The translations under genes were made by a program, and so were the position numbers. Of a DNA stretch of 64,000 bases, positions 54,920-63,460 are shown in pieces. The notes under the pieces are model-generated. The model made no database searches. It had not been told where the DNA came from and saw only the letters and a list, made by a program, of their open reading frames with translations. The DNA comes from Sphingomonas sp. 3P27F8 (GTDB lineage Bacteria; Pseudomonadota; Alphaproteobacteria; Sphingomonadales; Sphingomonadaceae): the NCBI RefSeq assembly GCF_005502745.1, contig NZ_SCNL01000001.1:248001-312000 (forward strand), given 5' to 3'. The number at the start of each line of letters is the position of its first letter. Within the stretch, counting starts at the first letter, position 1.

Positions 54920-55545
54920 GGATCGTGCTTCACGATTACTGGCGCTCTTCCGCAGCCTATCGTGTGCGGATTTGCCTCAATCTCAAGGGAATACGCTACG
55001 AGCGCGTGGCAGTGAATCTGCTGGAGGGTGAGCAGCGTACTCCGGCGAATGTCGCGATCAATCCGCAGGCGCTGGTTCCCACGTTGGTTGTGGACGGCCG
55101 TCCATTGACGCAAAGCCTGGCGATCATCGACTTCCTCGACGCCGAATTCCCCAATCCCCCGATGGTGTCACGCGATCCCTTCACGCGCGCGGATCAGCTC
55201 GCCCGCGCGCTCGTGATAGCCGCAGACATCCACCCGATCGACAACCTGCGGGTACTGAGGCGACTAGAAACGCAGTTCCGCGCGGATCAGTCCGCGCGCG
55301 ACGAATGGTATAGGCACTGGATCGTCGAGGGGTTGAACGCTCTGGAAGCGATGGTCGGTGACGAGCCTTTCCTGGGCGGCGAGGCACCGGACATTTCCGA
55401 CTTATGCCTCGTGCCGCAGCTTGCCAATGCGCGGCGCTTCAAGGTGCCGCTGGACCAGTGGCCGCGACTTCTGTCGGCGGAAGCGGCGTGTCTGGCACTG
55501 CCCGCCTTCCAAGCCGCCGCGCCGGAGAATGTGCGCCCGACATAA
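54916..55545 (+). CDS. maiA: Maleylacetoacetate isomerase (zeta GST)
   Basis: 209 residues. The zeta-class glutathione signature SSAAYRVRICLNLKG (~11-25) with SS..C, then INPQALVPTLVVDG and LTQSLAIIDFLD, and C-terminal helical domain. It converts maleylacetoacetate to fumarylacetoacetate in tyrosine breakdown; maleylpyruvate isomerase is an alternative. GTG start overlapping the AI-2E gene. Its 3' end overlaps the convergent glycosyltransferase by ~107 bp, which is unusual. Confidence 0.9.
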   Translation: MRIVLHDYWRSSAAYRVRICLNLKGIRYERVAVNLLEGEQRTPANVAINPQALVPTLVVDGRPLTQSLAIIDFLDAEFPNPPMVSRDPFTRADQLARALVIAADIHPIDNLRVLRRLETQFRADQSARDEWYRHWIVEGLNALEAMVGDEPFLGGEAPDISDLCLVPQLANARRFKVPLDQWPRLLSAEAACLALPAFQAAAPENVRPT

Positions 55546-56605
55546 GCGAATCGAACAACTCAAGATAACGCAGCGGCGAATCTGCGCCCGGCGGCAATAC
55601 CGGCTTCGGTCGAATCGCATCGGGCCGAAGCCATGCGTTAAGCGCGCGCACGAGCGCATCGCCATCATATGTCTCCACGATCGTGCCGAACCGCGCCGAC
55701 GATACGATCTCGCGCACCGCCGGTGACGAGTCGGTCGTGACGACCGGCGTACCGACCGACAGGGCCTCGCGCAGAACGCCCGGCACGCCCTCGTAATCCG
55801 ACGTCAGCACCAGCAACTCGGCCGATCGCATTGCCAGCAGCGGATCGGGCGCATGACCGAGAAGCCGCAGATCTACGCCCAGCGAGCGAGCACGCGCTTC
55901 CATCGCCGCGCGCTCCTCGCCCTCACCCAGAATGACAAGTGGCAGCGGCTCGGCGATTCGCGGCATCGCATCAAGCAGGCGATCCCATCTTTTTTGCCGC
56001 ACCAGCCGACCGACCCCCAAAATATATCGCTCCGGAAGCCCCTCGATAGTTGATCCGGGCAGCGGCATCGCTGGTGGATTGGCGATGATGCGCACCCGCG
56101 ACGAATCGATTCGCGTCGTTTCGAACACATCGCGGGCGCTCGCCTCGGTCATCGCAATAATGTGGTCGATGAACCACGGATGGGTACGCAGCCATGCCGA
56201 ATGCCCGAGTGCGAACAGCGGCGGATGGTCTCCGCGGCGCATCGCATTGGATACCTTGCTGATGATCGGCGGGCATGAACTGCCCAGCCGCAGGCGGGTC
56301 CAAAGCGCGATGCTGGTATAGTAAGAGCCCGGACAGAAGATGATATCCGGCTTTATTTTCCGTATGATAGCCGGAACCGCAAACAGCGAGCGGAATGTCC
56401 TGCCGCCCAGCGGAATGACCTCCAGCCCCACTGGAATCTCGGCTGCCAGCGGCCCGCCCGTACAGCCCACCGCCAGCGTGACGCGACGCCCCGCCTCGAT
56501 CCAGCCGCGCGCGAGCCGCAGTTGCGCTCGTTCGACGCCGCCGCCATCCAGCGTTTCGGCATAGGTGAAGATGTGTTTAGCTCGATCCATCTTGCGCACT
56601 GCCAT
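55439..56605 (-). CDS. Glycosyltransferase family 4
   Basis: About 388 residues, GT-B fold retaining enzyme. N-terminal HIFTYAETLDGGGVERAQLRLARGWIEAG (acceptor-binding glycine loop, in pieces), C-terminal donor site YILGVGRLVRQKRWDRLL and the EX7E-like region ELLVLTSDYEGVPGVLREALSVGTPVV. ATG 56605 or 56590 start, no strong ribosome site. The last ~35 codons overlap the maiA 3' end. Faces a membrane protein gene across a 109-bp divergent region with large inverted repeats. Sugar and acceptor are unknown. Confidence 0.88.
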   Translation of the reverse strand: MAVRKMDRAKHIFTYAETLDGGGVERAQLRLARGWIEAGRRVTLAVGCTGGPLAAEIPVGLEVIPLGGRTFRSLFAVPAIIRKIKPDIIFCPGSYYTSIALWTRLRLGSSCPPIISKVSNAMRRGDHPPLFALGHSAWLRTHPWFIDHIIAMTEASARDVFETTRIDSSRVRIIANPPAMPLPGSTIEGLPERYILGVGRLVRQKRWDRLLDAMPRIAEPLPLVILGEGEERAAMEARARSLGVDLRLLGHAPDPLLAMRSAELLVLTSDYEGVPGVLREALSVGTPVVTTDSSPAVREIVSSARFGTIVETYDGDALVRALNAWLRPDAIRPKPVLPPGADSPLRYLELFDSLMSGAHSPARRLGRRAVPDTPLPPTEVAATGPAAP

Positions 56606-56616
56606 GCAACAGCCCA

Positions 56617-56678
56617 GATTCGCCCACAAGAATCCACAATCTGCCGCGAGAGGGTTAATTGCCCGAAATCGGGCGAAT
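56617..56678. promoter_or_regulatory. Nested inverted repeats in the divergent glycan gene promoter region
   Basis: A perfect 9-bp repeat GATTCGCCC (56617-56625) / GGGCGAATC (56670-56678) encloses an inner palindrome GCCCGA-aa-TCGGGC (56660-56673). The region lies between the divergent GT4 and membrane protein genes and is a good candidate operator for both. Confidence 0.45.
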
Positions 56679-56714
56679 CGAGAGATTGTTTTGCCCGCCG
56701 GAGCTCCACCCGAA

Positions 56715-57650
56715 ATGCCCGCAGCGATTCTAACGCCCGATCCGGTTGCCGACCTGGCCGGTTTGGAGCCGGTAGAGACGATCAAGCGCCGCTGGCCGAT
56801 GATCCTGGGCGGGGTAGTGACGATCGCGATGATCGTGAGCCTTGGGCATGAATTGCTCAGCGCCGGCCTTGCCGGGCTAAACCGCACCGTGCCGTCTAGC
56901 CCGTGGTTCTATGTCTCCTTTGCACTGCTCTACGTGACCTTCCCGCTCGGCGACCTTCTGATCTTTCGTTATCTCTGGCGGATCCCGTGGCTCGGCGGCT
57001 TCATCGCGCTGAACAAGAAGCGAATCGCGAACGACGTCGTGCTCGGCTATTCGGGCGAGGCGTATTTCTATGCCTGGGCGCGCGCGCGGGCGCACATGGT
57101 TGCGGCCCCGTTTGGGGCGGTGAAAGATGTCAGCATCCTTTCCGGCATCGCCGGTAATGGCGCGACGATCCTGCTCTGCCTGATTGCGCTGCCGCTCGGC
57201 TATCAGCTCATCCCGCTGCCGATTCTGAAGACGGTCATGTGGTCGGCATGCATCACGCTGTTTATCTCGGTGGCGATCGTCGCCTTCTCCAAGCGCGTCT
57301 TTTCGCTGCCGCGCCGCGAACTGTGGACGATCTTCAACATTCACGCCGCGCGGATCGCGATCACATCGGTGTTGCTGGCGCTGTGCTGGCATTTTGCGAT
57401 GCCTGGCGTTTCTGTCGGCATGTGGCTCTTCTTGTCGGCCGGCCGTCTGCTAGTGTCGCGGCTGCCGTTTCTGCCGAACAAGGATCTGCTGTTCGCCAAT
57501 TTCGCGATCCTCATCGTCGGGCAGGACAAGGCCTTGTCGGAGATGATCGCCTTCACCGCTGCCCTCACTCTTCTGGTTCACGTCTTGCTCATCGCTGTTA
57601 TCAGCGCGGGCAGCGGCATAGCAAAGGCACGCGCATGGCACGCCGCCTGA
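56715..57650 (+). CDS. Multi-pass inner membrane protein of unknown function in glycan cluster
   Basis: About 311 residues with eight or so hydrophobic segments (MILGGVVTIAMIVSLGH, FYVSFALLYVTFPLGDLLI, ATILLCLIALPLGYQL, SACITLFISVAIVAF, ALTLLVHVLLIAVISAG). GYSGEAYFYAWARARAH is a distinctive inner motif. It loosely resembles flippase-like/UPF0104 proteins but lacks a clear family signature. ATG 56715 chosen; the frame is open to 56565 but overlaps the divergent promoter region. Followed by DUF2141 with 16-bp overlap. Confidence 0.75.
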   Translation: MPAAILTPDPVADLAGLEPVETIKRRWPMILGGVVTIAMIVSLGHELLSAGLAGLNRTVPSSPWFYVSFALLYVTFPLGDLLIFRYLWRIPWLGGFIALNKKRIANDVVLGYSGEAYFYAWARARAHMVAAPFGAVKDVSILSGIAGNGATILLCLIALPLGYQLIPLPILKTVMWSACITLFISVAIVAFSKRVFSLPRRELWTIFNIHAARIAITSVLLALCWHFAMPGVSVGMWLFLSAGRLLVSRLPFLPNKDLLFANFAILIVGQDKALSEMIAFTAALTLLVHVLLIAVISAGSGIAKARAWHAA

Positions 57651-58150
57651 TTTCCCTCGCAATTCTTGCGTTATTCGTGGCGCCGCCGGCCGCGGTCGCC
57701 CAGCCGATCGGCGAAACCGACGCATGCGTGAATGGGCCGGGCATCCGCGCCGACATTCTCGGTATGAAGGATCGCGCCGGCTCGTTGAAGCTTGAGCTCT
57801 ACCCCGCGACGCAGGACGATTTTCTGCGCGACGATCACGATCTGAAGGCGGAAGGGAAAGTGTTTCACCGGATCTGGCAGGCTACGCCGAAGAACGGGCC
57901 GGTGGTGATGTGCATGCGCGTGCCACGTCCCGGCACTTATGCGCTGCTATTCACTCACGATCGCGACGGGAAGAACAAGTTTAACTTCTGGACCGACGGC
58001 GTTGGCGTGCCCGGCAACCAAAAGCTCGGCCGCTCGCGACCCAAGGTCGGCTATGCGATGGTCAATGTCGGCGTCGGCGTCACCACGATCATGATCCGTG
58101 CGCAATATTTGCACGGGTTCCCGCCTGCCTTCGGCCCGCTGGGACGCTGA
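57635..58150 (+). CDS. DUF2141 secreted protein
   Basis: 171 residues with signal peptide (ARRLISLAILALFVAPPAAVAQ). DUF2141 segments: LKLELYPATQDDFLRDD, MCMRVPRPGTYALLFTHDRDGKNKFNFWTDGVG and YAMVNVGVGVTTIMIR. Periplasmic beta-sandwich protein of unknown role. ATG 57635 overlaps the previous gene by 16 bp; the next glycosyltransferase starts 2 bp later, so the three genes form an operon. Confidence 0.85.
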   Translation: MARRLISLAILALFVAPPAAVAQPIGETDACVNGPGIRADILGMKDRAGSLKLELYPATQDDFLRDDHDLKAEGKVFHRIWQATPKNGPVVMCMRVPRPGTYALLFTHDRDGKNKFNFWTDGVGVPGNQKLGRSRPKVGYAMVNVGVGVTTIMIRAQYLHGFPPAFGPLGR

Positions 58151-58152
58151 AT

Positions 58153-59343
58153 ATGCGCATCGTCGACGTCAACGAAATCTATTCCCCCACCGGCGGCGGG
58201 GTGCGCACCTATATCGACCGGAAGATTGGCATCATGGCCGATCTCGGACACGAACTGATAGTTCTCGCCTGCGGGAAGGAAGAGCGAATCGAGGATCGCC
58301 CCGGCGGCGGGCGCATCCATTTTGTGAAATCACCCCCGATCCCGTTTGACAAGAACTACGGTTTGTTCTGGGATCGCGCTGCGATCACTCGCCTGCTCGA
58401 TCATTACGACCCGGACGTGGTGGAGAATTGCAGTCCGTGGAAGCCGGCGTGGTTCGTGGGTGACTGGCAAGGCCGCGCGCTGAAATCCTATTTCATGCAT
58501 AACGACAATATGGCCGCTTACGCCCAGCGCTGGTTTGAAGGCGTGGCGAGCGCCGAGCGCGTCGAGCGCGCGTTCGCCTGGTACACGCGCTACATGGCGC
58601 GCTTCCTTAACAAATATGATTGCGTCGTCACAAACGGCCCCGCGCTTCAGAAGCGACTCACGGCGCGCGGTCTGCGCATCGACGCCTCGTTCCCGCTCGG
58701 TATCGAGCGCCAGCATTTCTCGCCTCGCTTCCGCGATGAAAAATTGCGGCGCGCGCTGCTGAAGCAATGCGAGCTGCCGGAGGATGGCTTGCTGCTTTTC
58801 GGCGTCGGGCGTCATCATCGGGAAAAGCGCTGGGACATGATTATCGACGCGGTTGAGCGCGCCGGAGCGCACCTGCCGGTTGGGCTGATCCTGATAGGGC
58901 ATGGCGGCCAGACGCCGGCGCTGGAGCGTCGCGCGGCGGGCAGTCCGCATATCCGGCTGTTCAAGCCAGTCTACGATCGCGAAAGACTCGCCAGCATCAT
59001 GGCAAGTGCGGACGCCTGCATTCACGGCTGCGAGATCGAGACGTTCGGGCTGGTCGTGTCCGAGGCGCTGGCCTCCGGGGCGCCGCTGATCGTGCCGAAC
59101 GAAGGCGGCGCGGGCGAAGTGGCGCGTCCGGAATTCGCGGAGACCTATGCCGCCGGAAATGCGCGCGCGTGCGCCGACGCGATCTTGCGGCTCGCCGCAC
59201 GAGATCGCCGTATCCTGCGCCGAGCCGCCGCCGTGGCGGCGGGGCAGGTGGTGGACGATCGCCAGCACGCTCAGGCACTGGTCGATTACTATGCCGACCG
59301 AATCGCGCTGCGCGACGGCGTTCAGCGCGCCAGATCGGCGTAG
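58153..59343 (+). CDS. Glycosyltransferase family 4 (mannosyltransferase-like)
   Basis: 396 residues. IVDVNEIYSPTGGGVRTYI at the N-terminus, LLFGVGRHHREKRWDMII (donor loop, ~215), and ADACIHGCEIETFGLVVSEALASGAPLI with the EX7E motif (~295). Fits GT4 enzymes that build exopolysaccharide or mannosylated lipids. Third gene of the operon with the membrane protein and DUF2141; its 3' end overlaps the convergent DUF2334 gene by 22 bp. Donor sugar not determined. Confidence 0.9.
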   Translation: MRIVDVNEIYSPTGGGVRTYIDRKIGIMADLGHELIVLACGKEERIEDRPGGGRIHFVKSPPIPFDKNYGLFWDRAAITRLLDHYDPDVVENCSPWKPAWFVGDWQGRALKSYFMHNDNMAAYAQRWFEGVASAERVERAFAWYTRYMARFLNKYDCVVTNGPALQKRLTARGLRIDASFPLGIERQHFSPRFRDEKLRRALLKQCELPEDGLLLFGVGRHHREKRWDMIIDAVERAGAHLPVGLILIGHGGQTPALERRAAGSPHIRLFKPVYDRERLASIMASADACIHGCEIETFGLVVSEALASGAPLIVPNEGGAGEVARPEFAETYAAGNARACADAILRLAARDRRILRRAAAVAAGQVVDDRQHAQALVDYYADRIALRDGVQRARSA

Positions 59344-60059
59344 CACGACGGCACGCGCCCGCCGCGCGTGAAGGCGCGAAAGGTGCGATCGATGCTGTCC
59401 AGCAGGCGCGGCACATGCGCGTCGCCGGGGTGCACCGCCACCCGGACGACCCGTGCCGGCTGAAGCAGCGAGCGCAGCACGGCAGCGGCGGCGAGCGAGC
59501 TTAGCTGTCGCCCATTCGTCCGGCTGGCCCAAGTGATGACGGGGCCGCGTGTCAGCACCTTGTCCGCGGCGCTCGGCACCCATACCCGTCCATGGTTTTC
59601 GGCCAGCGCAAAGCCCGCCTCTCCCAGCGCCCGCATCGCATCGGGCGAATAGAGCCACGCCGGTGCGATGAACCCCGCCGCCGGGCGGCCGATGATATCC
59701 TCCACCAGTGCCTTGCCGCGTTTCATCCGATCGAGCGCGGTTGCGTGATCGAGGCCGAGGAACTCGCCCTCGCTCGCGGTCATATGCTTGGCCTTGAGGG
59801 CCGCGATTCCCCGATGCTCGGTGGTGTCGCGGTGGAACCAGCCATGGACGAACATCTCGACACCCGAATCCGCCCAGCCGCGCAGCTTCGTCGCGAAGGG
59901 CGTGCCGGGCGCCAGCGGCGCTTCACCCCAATGATCCGGCACCACCAGCATCGCGAGGCGTGGGCCGCCCAAATGCCTGGACAGTCGCGCCAGCAGCGCC
60001 TCCACCTCGCACTCGAAACGCGGGCCGACATCGTGGATTGAGGCAAGCAGTCGCTTCAT
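59322..60059 (-). CDS. DUF2334 polysaccharide deacetylase-like protein
   Basis: 245 residues. SIHDVGPRFECEVEALL with the metal-binding HD at the N-terminus, MFVHGWFHRD (second metal His pair), and VVRVAVHPGDAHVP near the end form the NodB-homology/DUF2334 pattern. Likely removes acetyl groups from a glycan. Overlaps the upstream membrane glycosyltransferase by 4 bp (same strand) and the GT4 gene by 22 bp (opposite strand). Confidence 0.88.
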   Translation of the reverse strand: MKRLLASIHDVGPRFECEVEALLARLSRHLGGPRLAMLVVPDHWGEAPLAPGTPFATKLRGWADSGVEMFVHGWFHRDTTEHRGIAALKAKHMTASEGEFLGLDHATALDRMKRGKALVEDIIGRPAAGFIAPAWLYSPDAMRALGEAGFALAENHGRVWVPSAADKVLTRGPVITWASRTNGRQLSSLAAAAVLRSLLQPARVVRVAVHPGDAHVPRLLDSIDRTFRAFTRGGRVPSCYADLAR

Positions 60060-61471
60060 CGCTTCAACTCATAGACCGAAATGGTCTCGTCCCCCAGCGG
60101 CATGGCATGAACAAGGCGATACTCGCGCGTCATCGCGGCGGTCACGATTGCGCGGATATCCTGTCGCTCCCCGCGCGAGGCCGGCCGCATCACCACCGTC
60201 GTCGGCCGCAGCGACAGGATGCGTCGCACCTCCCGGGCCTGGTCCACGCCGACCGCGCGCTGTTCACGAAGACGATAGAGGTGGCTGGGGAACATGTAGC
60301 GGCTGGGATGGCAACGCGCCGTCGCGGCATAAAGCTTTGTGTCGCCGGAATAAACCCACAGGCAACCCGGCCCTGGCCCCACCGCCTGCGTCAGCGCCGC
60401 GAATTCCGCCGGGCCACCCCGCCCGATTCGCTGCATCACCACGTTGACAGTGCCGACCAGCGCGACGAGCACTAGGATCGTGAGGCCCGCGCCACGCCGC
60501 CGCCCCAGGAACCCCGCCGCGCAGATCGTGCCCGGCACCATCGCCGGCAGGGCGTAATGTTCGTACCAGCCGCCGAACAGCAGGATGCCCATCAGCGCCA
60601 CCGCGAACCAACAGCGGACGAAGCGCCGCGATGCCGCGTCGCCCGCTTCCGCCACCCCGTGCGAGCTGAACGCCATCGCTATCAACGGCGACAGGAACAG
60701 CACAAGCTGCGCCAGATTGCCCCAGCGTTCCATCGCCGGATCGTCCGCCCGCGAGAAAATCGACCATACGTTGGCGTACAAAAAAGCATCGAAAGCGCCG
60801 ATCGTAGCATAGAAGAGCGCGATCGCGGCGGTCGGGGCGAGCGCGAGCATCGCCAGCATCACCGCGCGCGACGCCACGCGCGCCATGCCGATCCTGCCGC
60901 GCCAGTCCCGTGCGACGATCCACAGCCCGAAGAACACCCCCTCGAACACTGCCGAGGTCTTGATCGTCAGCGCAATGCCCACCAGCAGCATCGCGGCCGC
61001 GTCGCGTCGCCATAGCCTCGCGCCATTGCTGGCGATCAGCAGCGCCGCCGCCGCCATCGGCAGGTTATAGAAAACCGGCGATTGCCCGCCCTGCCCCTGC
61101 GCGACATTCAACCACAGGATATAGGCAGCGCCCGCCAGCGTCGCGCCGTCCCGCCATCCTGCGCGGATCGCGAGCCGCGCGATGAACCCCGCCGTTGCCA
61201 CCACCGACGCCAGCGCCATCGCCTGATAGGTCCAGATGCCCCACCAGAATGGCAATGCGGCGGGCGGCATATAGAGCAGGAACAGCCCCGCCGGCTTCCT
61301 GTCCCAAATGTCGATATAAGGGATTGCGCCACGCCACATCGCCTGCGCGACGGTGAAATAGAAATCCTCGTCGACATGGACGACGGGGTTGCCGAACGTC
61401 GCCGCGCGCGCCGCGATCGCGACGATCAGCAGCACGAGCAGGCGGTGGCGATCGATCAGGCGCGAATGCAT
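60056..61471 (-). CDS. GT39-like polyprenyl-phosphate-dependent glycosyltransferase, membrane protein
   Basis: About 471 residues with ten or more hydrophobic segments. The first periplasmic loop carries VVHVDEDFYFTVAQAMWRG and YIDIWDRKPAGLFLLYM, the DE...D/KP acidic loop typical of ArnT/PMT-like (GT39/GT83) enzymes that transfer sugars from a lipid carrier. A soluble C-terminal part begins ~385. ATG 61471 is chosen; upstream frame shows no ribosome site. Cotranscribed with DUF2334. Confidence 0.83.
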   Translation of the reverse strand: MHSRLIDRHRLLVLLIVAIAARAATFGNPVVHVDEDFYFTVAQAMWRGAIPYIDIWDRKPAGLFLLYMPPAALPFWWGIWTYQAMALASVVATAGFIARLAIRAGWRDGATLAGAAYILWLNVAQGQGGQSPVFYNLPMAAAALLIASNGARLWRRDAAAMLLVGIALTIKTSAVFEGVFFGLWIVARDWRGRIGMARVASRAVMLAMLALAPTAAIALFYATIGAFDAFLYANVWSIFSRADDPAMERWGNLAQLVLFLSPLIAMAFSSHGVAEAGDAASRRFVRCWFAVALMGILLFGGWYEHYALPAMVPGTICAAGFLGRRRGAGLTILVLVALVGTVNVVMQRIGRGGPAEFAALTQAVGPGPGCLWVYSGDTKLYAATARCHPSRYMFPSHLYRLREQRAVGVDQAREVRRILSLRPTTVVMRPASRGERQDIRAIVTAAMTREYRLVHAMPLGDETISVYELKR

Positions 61472-61567
61472 CGCCACCGGCTCTATCCGAGATGACACGG
61501 ACCTGTCACGATCGCACGGCAGACGACGCGCAAGACGCCGCACGCTTTCAGGAAGGATGTCGCCACG

Positions 61568-63196
61568 ATGATCGACCTTTCACGCCGTTCCCTGCTGGCC
61601 ACCGGCACGCTGGGGCTCGGTGCGTTCGCCCTCCCCGGCTTCGCCGCTGCGGAGAGCGTGATGGCCGCACGGGGTTTCACCCACGCGGTCGCGTCCGGTG
61701 AGCCGGGGCCGGACGAGATGCTGCTGTGGACACGTTATATACCGGTTTCCGGCGATTCGGCCGAGTTGAAGGTCGAGCTTGCCGAAGCCGCTGATTTTGC
61801 GCGGGTCGTTGCGTCGGGCGCGCAGATCACCGGCCCATGGCGGGATTGGACGGCCAAGATCACCGTGACCGGGCTGAAGCCCGGCCGCACCTATCATTAT
61901 CGCTTCGTCGCCCCCGATGGCAGCTTCTCGCCGGTCGGCACGACTCGCACCCTGCCCGATGACGCCGCGCGCAGTTTCCGTGCCGCGATCTTCTCCTGCT
62001 CGAACATGGGATTTGGCTGGTTCAACGCTTATGGTCATGCCGCCGCGCGGAACGATCTGGACCTGTGGATTCACCTCGGCGACTATTTTTATGAATATGC
62101 GCTCGGCGAGTATCCCTATAGCACGCAGGCGGTGGCGGGCCGCGTGCCGCAACCTGCGGGTGAGCTCATCCATCTCGCCGATTATCGTCTTCGCTACGCG
62201 AGCTATCGCGCCGACCCCGATCTTCAGGCGCTTCACCTGCGGCTGCCGATGCTGGCGCAGTGGGACGATCACGAAAGCGCTAACGACAGTTGGGAGGGCG
62301 GCGCGGAAAACCACGATCCCGTCAAGGAGGGTGACTGGAATGATCGCCGTGCCGCCGCTATCCAGGCATACCGCGAATGGATGCCGGTGTCGGACGAGCC
62401 GTGGAAGGCGTATGACATCGGCACGCTTGCGACGCTCTATCGCACGGAATCGCGGCTGCTCGCCCGCACCCGCCAGCGCGAAATTGAGGAATTCCTGAAA
62501 ACGCCGGATGTCACGGTCGCGCTGAAGAATTTTCGTGACCGAGACTGGCAGGATCCCGCCGTCACCATGCTTGGCAGCCAGCAGGAGGCATGGCTGGCCC
62601 ACGGGCTCCGTACTTCTGTGAAAGCTGGCAAGCGCTGGCAGGTCGTAGGCTTCGGCACCGTCATGGGTGACCTCCACACGCCCGCAGACGCTCTCTCATG
62701 GCTCAGCACCAATGCGGGTGAGCGGGCGCAAGGCTATGTCAACGCCGGGATCGCGGCGGCAAAGCTCGGCATGCCAAACAATTACGATAGCTGGGGCGGC
62801 TATCCTGCCGCACGACGCCGCTTCCTCGAATCGGCCCGCGCTGCCGATGCGAACCTCGTCGTCATCACCGGCGACAGCCACAATGCCTGGGCGTTCGATC
62901 TGGCGCAGGGCGGCAACGCCACCGGCGTCGAGTTCGCCGGCCATTCGGTGACATCGCCGGGCTACGAGAATGCGCTGGCTGCCGACCCCGCACAGATCGC
63001 AAGATCGCTCGTCGCCGCCAATCCCGAACTGAAATGGTGCGACACCAGCCGCCGCGGCTACATGGCGATGACGATAACACCGGATCGCGTGGCCAACGAC
63101 TGGTTGTTCGTCGATAGCGTCCGTGTGCGTTCGGCAAAGGCGTCGGTCGGGCACAGCGTCGTCGTGCAACGCGGCCGGCGGGCGATGATGTCCTAG
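61568..63196 (+). CDS. phoD: Alkaline phosphatase D family protein, Tat-exported
   Basis: 542 residues. Tat signal LSRRSLLATGTLGLGAFALPG, a PhoD N-terminal domain (FTHAVASGEPGPDEMLLWTRY, TVTGLKPGRTYHYRF), and a metallophosphatase core: FSCSNMGFGWFNAYGHAA, WIHLGDYFYEYALGEYP, LAQWDDHESANDSW, VITGDSHNAWAFDL. Acts on phosphodiesters/phosphomonoesters in the periplasm with Ca/Fe. 60 bp downstream of an empty gap after the divergent GT39 gene; no Pho box recognised by eye. Confidence 0.93.
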   Translation: MIDLSRRSLLATGTLGLGAFALPGFAAAESVMAARGFTHAVASGEPGPDEMLLWTRYIPVSGDSAELKVELAEAADFARVVASGAQITGPWRDWTAKITVTGLKPGRTYHYRFVAPDGSFSPVGTTRTLPDDAARSFRAAIFSCSNMGFGWFNAYGHAAARNDLDLWIHLGDYFYEYALGEYPYSTQAVAGRVPQPAGELIHLADYRLRYASYRADPDLQALHLRLPMLAQWDDHESANDSWEGGAENHDPVKEGDWNDRRAAAIQAYREWMPVSDEPWKAYDIGTLATLYRTESRLLARTRQREIEEFLKTPDVTVALKNFRDRDWQDPAVTMLGSQQEAWLAHGLRTSVKAGKRWQVVGFGTVMGDLHTPADALSWLSTNAGERAQGYVNAGIAAAKLGMPNNYDSWGGYPAARRRFLESARAADANLVVITGDSHNAWAFDLAQGGNATGVEFAGHSVTSPGYENALAADPAQIARSLVAANPELKWCDTSRRGYMAMTITPDRVANDWLFVDSVRVRSAKASVGHSVVVQRGRRAMMS

Positions 63197-63205
63197 TATC
63201 GGGCG

Positions 63206-63400
63206 CTACTCTCCGCGTTCGATCGGCAGCGACAAGAGAATCTGCTCGCGCAGCATCGCCTCAAGCTCTTCGGCGCCCTGCCCGTGCGCGGTGGCGCGCT
63301 TGCGGAGCAGCGCACGGAGCACGCCCGCGCGCGTGACCGGCGGACGCGCGGCGCGACCTTTTTCGAGCGCGCGCGACAGCGTGAGTGAAAGCCTGGACAT
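63206..63400 (-). CDS. Small hypothetical protein
   Basis: 64 residues, basic and helical: SRLSLTLSRALEKGRAARPPVTRAGVLRALLRK, then AEELEAMLREQILLSLPIERGE. No family recognised; no clear ribosome site before ATG 63400. Kept because the frame fills the gap between phoD and the phytoene synthase gene and the heptad-like helical pattern looks protein-like. Confidence 0.45.
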   Translation of the reverse strand: MSRLSLTLSRALEKGRAARPPVTRAGVLRALLRKRATAHGQGAEELEAMLREQILLSLPIERGE

Positions 63401-63460
63401 ATCTGTATCTTAGGCGTCGGCGATTTGCGCGGTGGATAACGATCGTGGTTACCGACTGAT

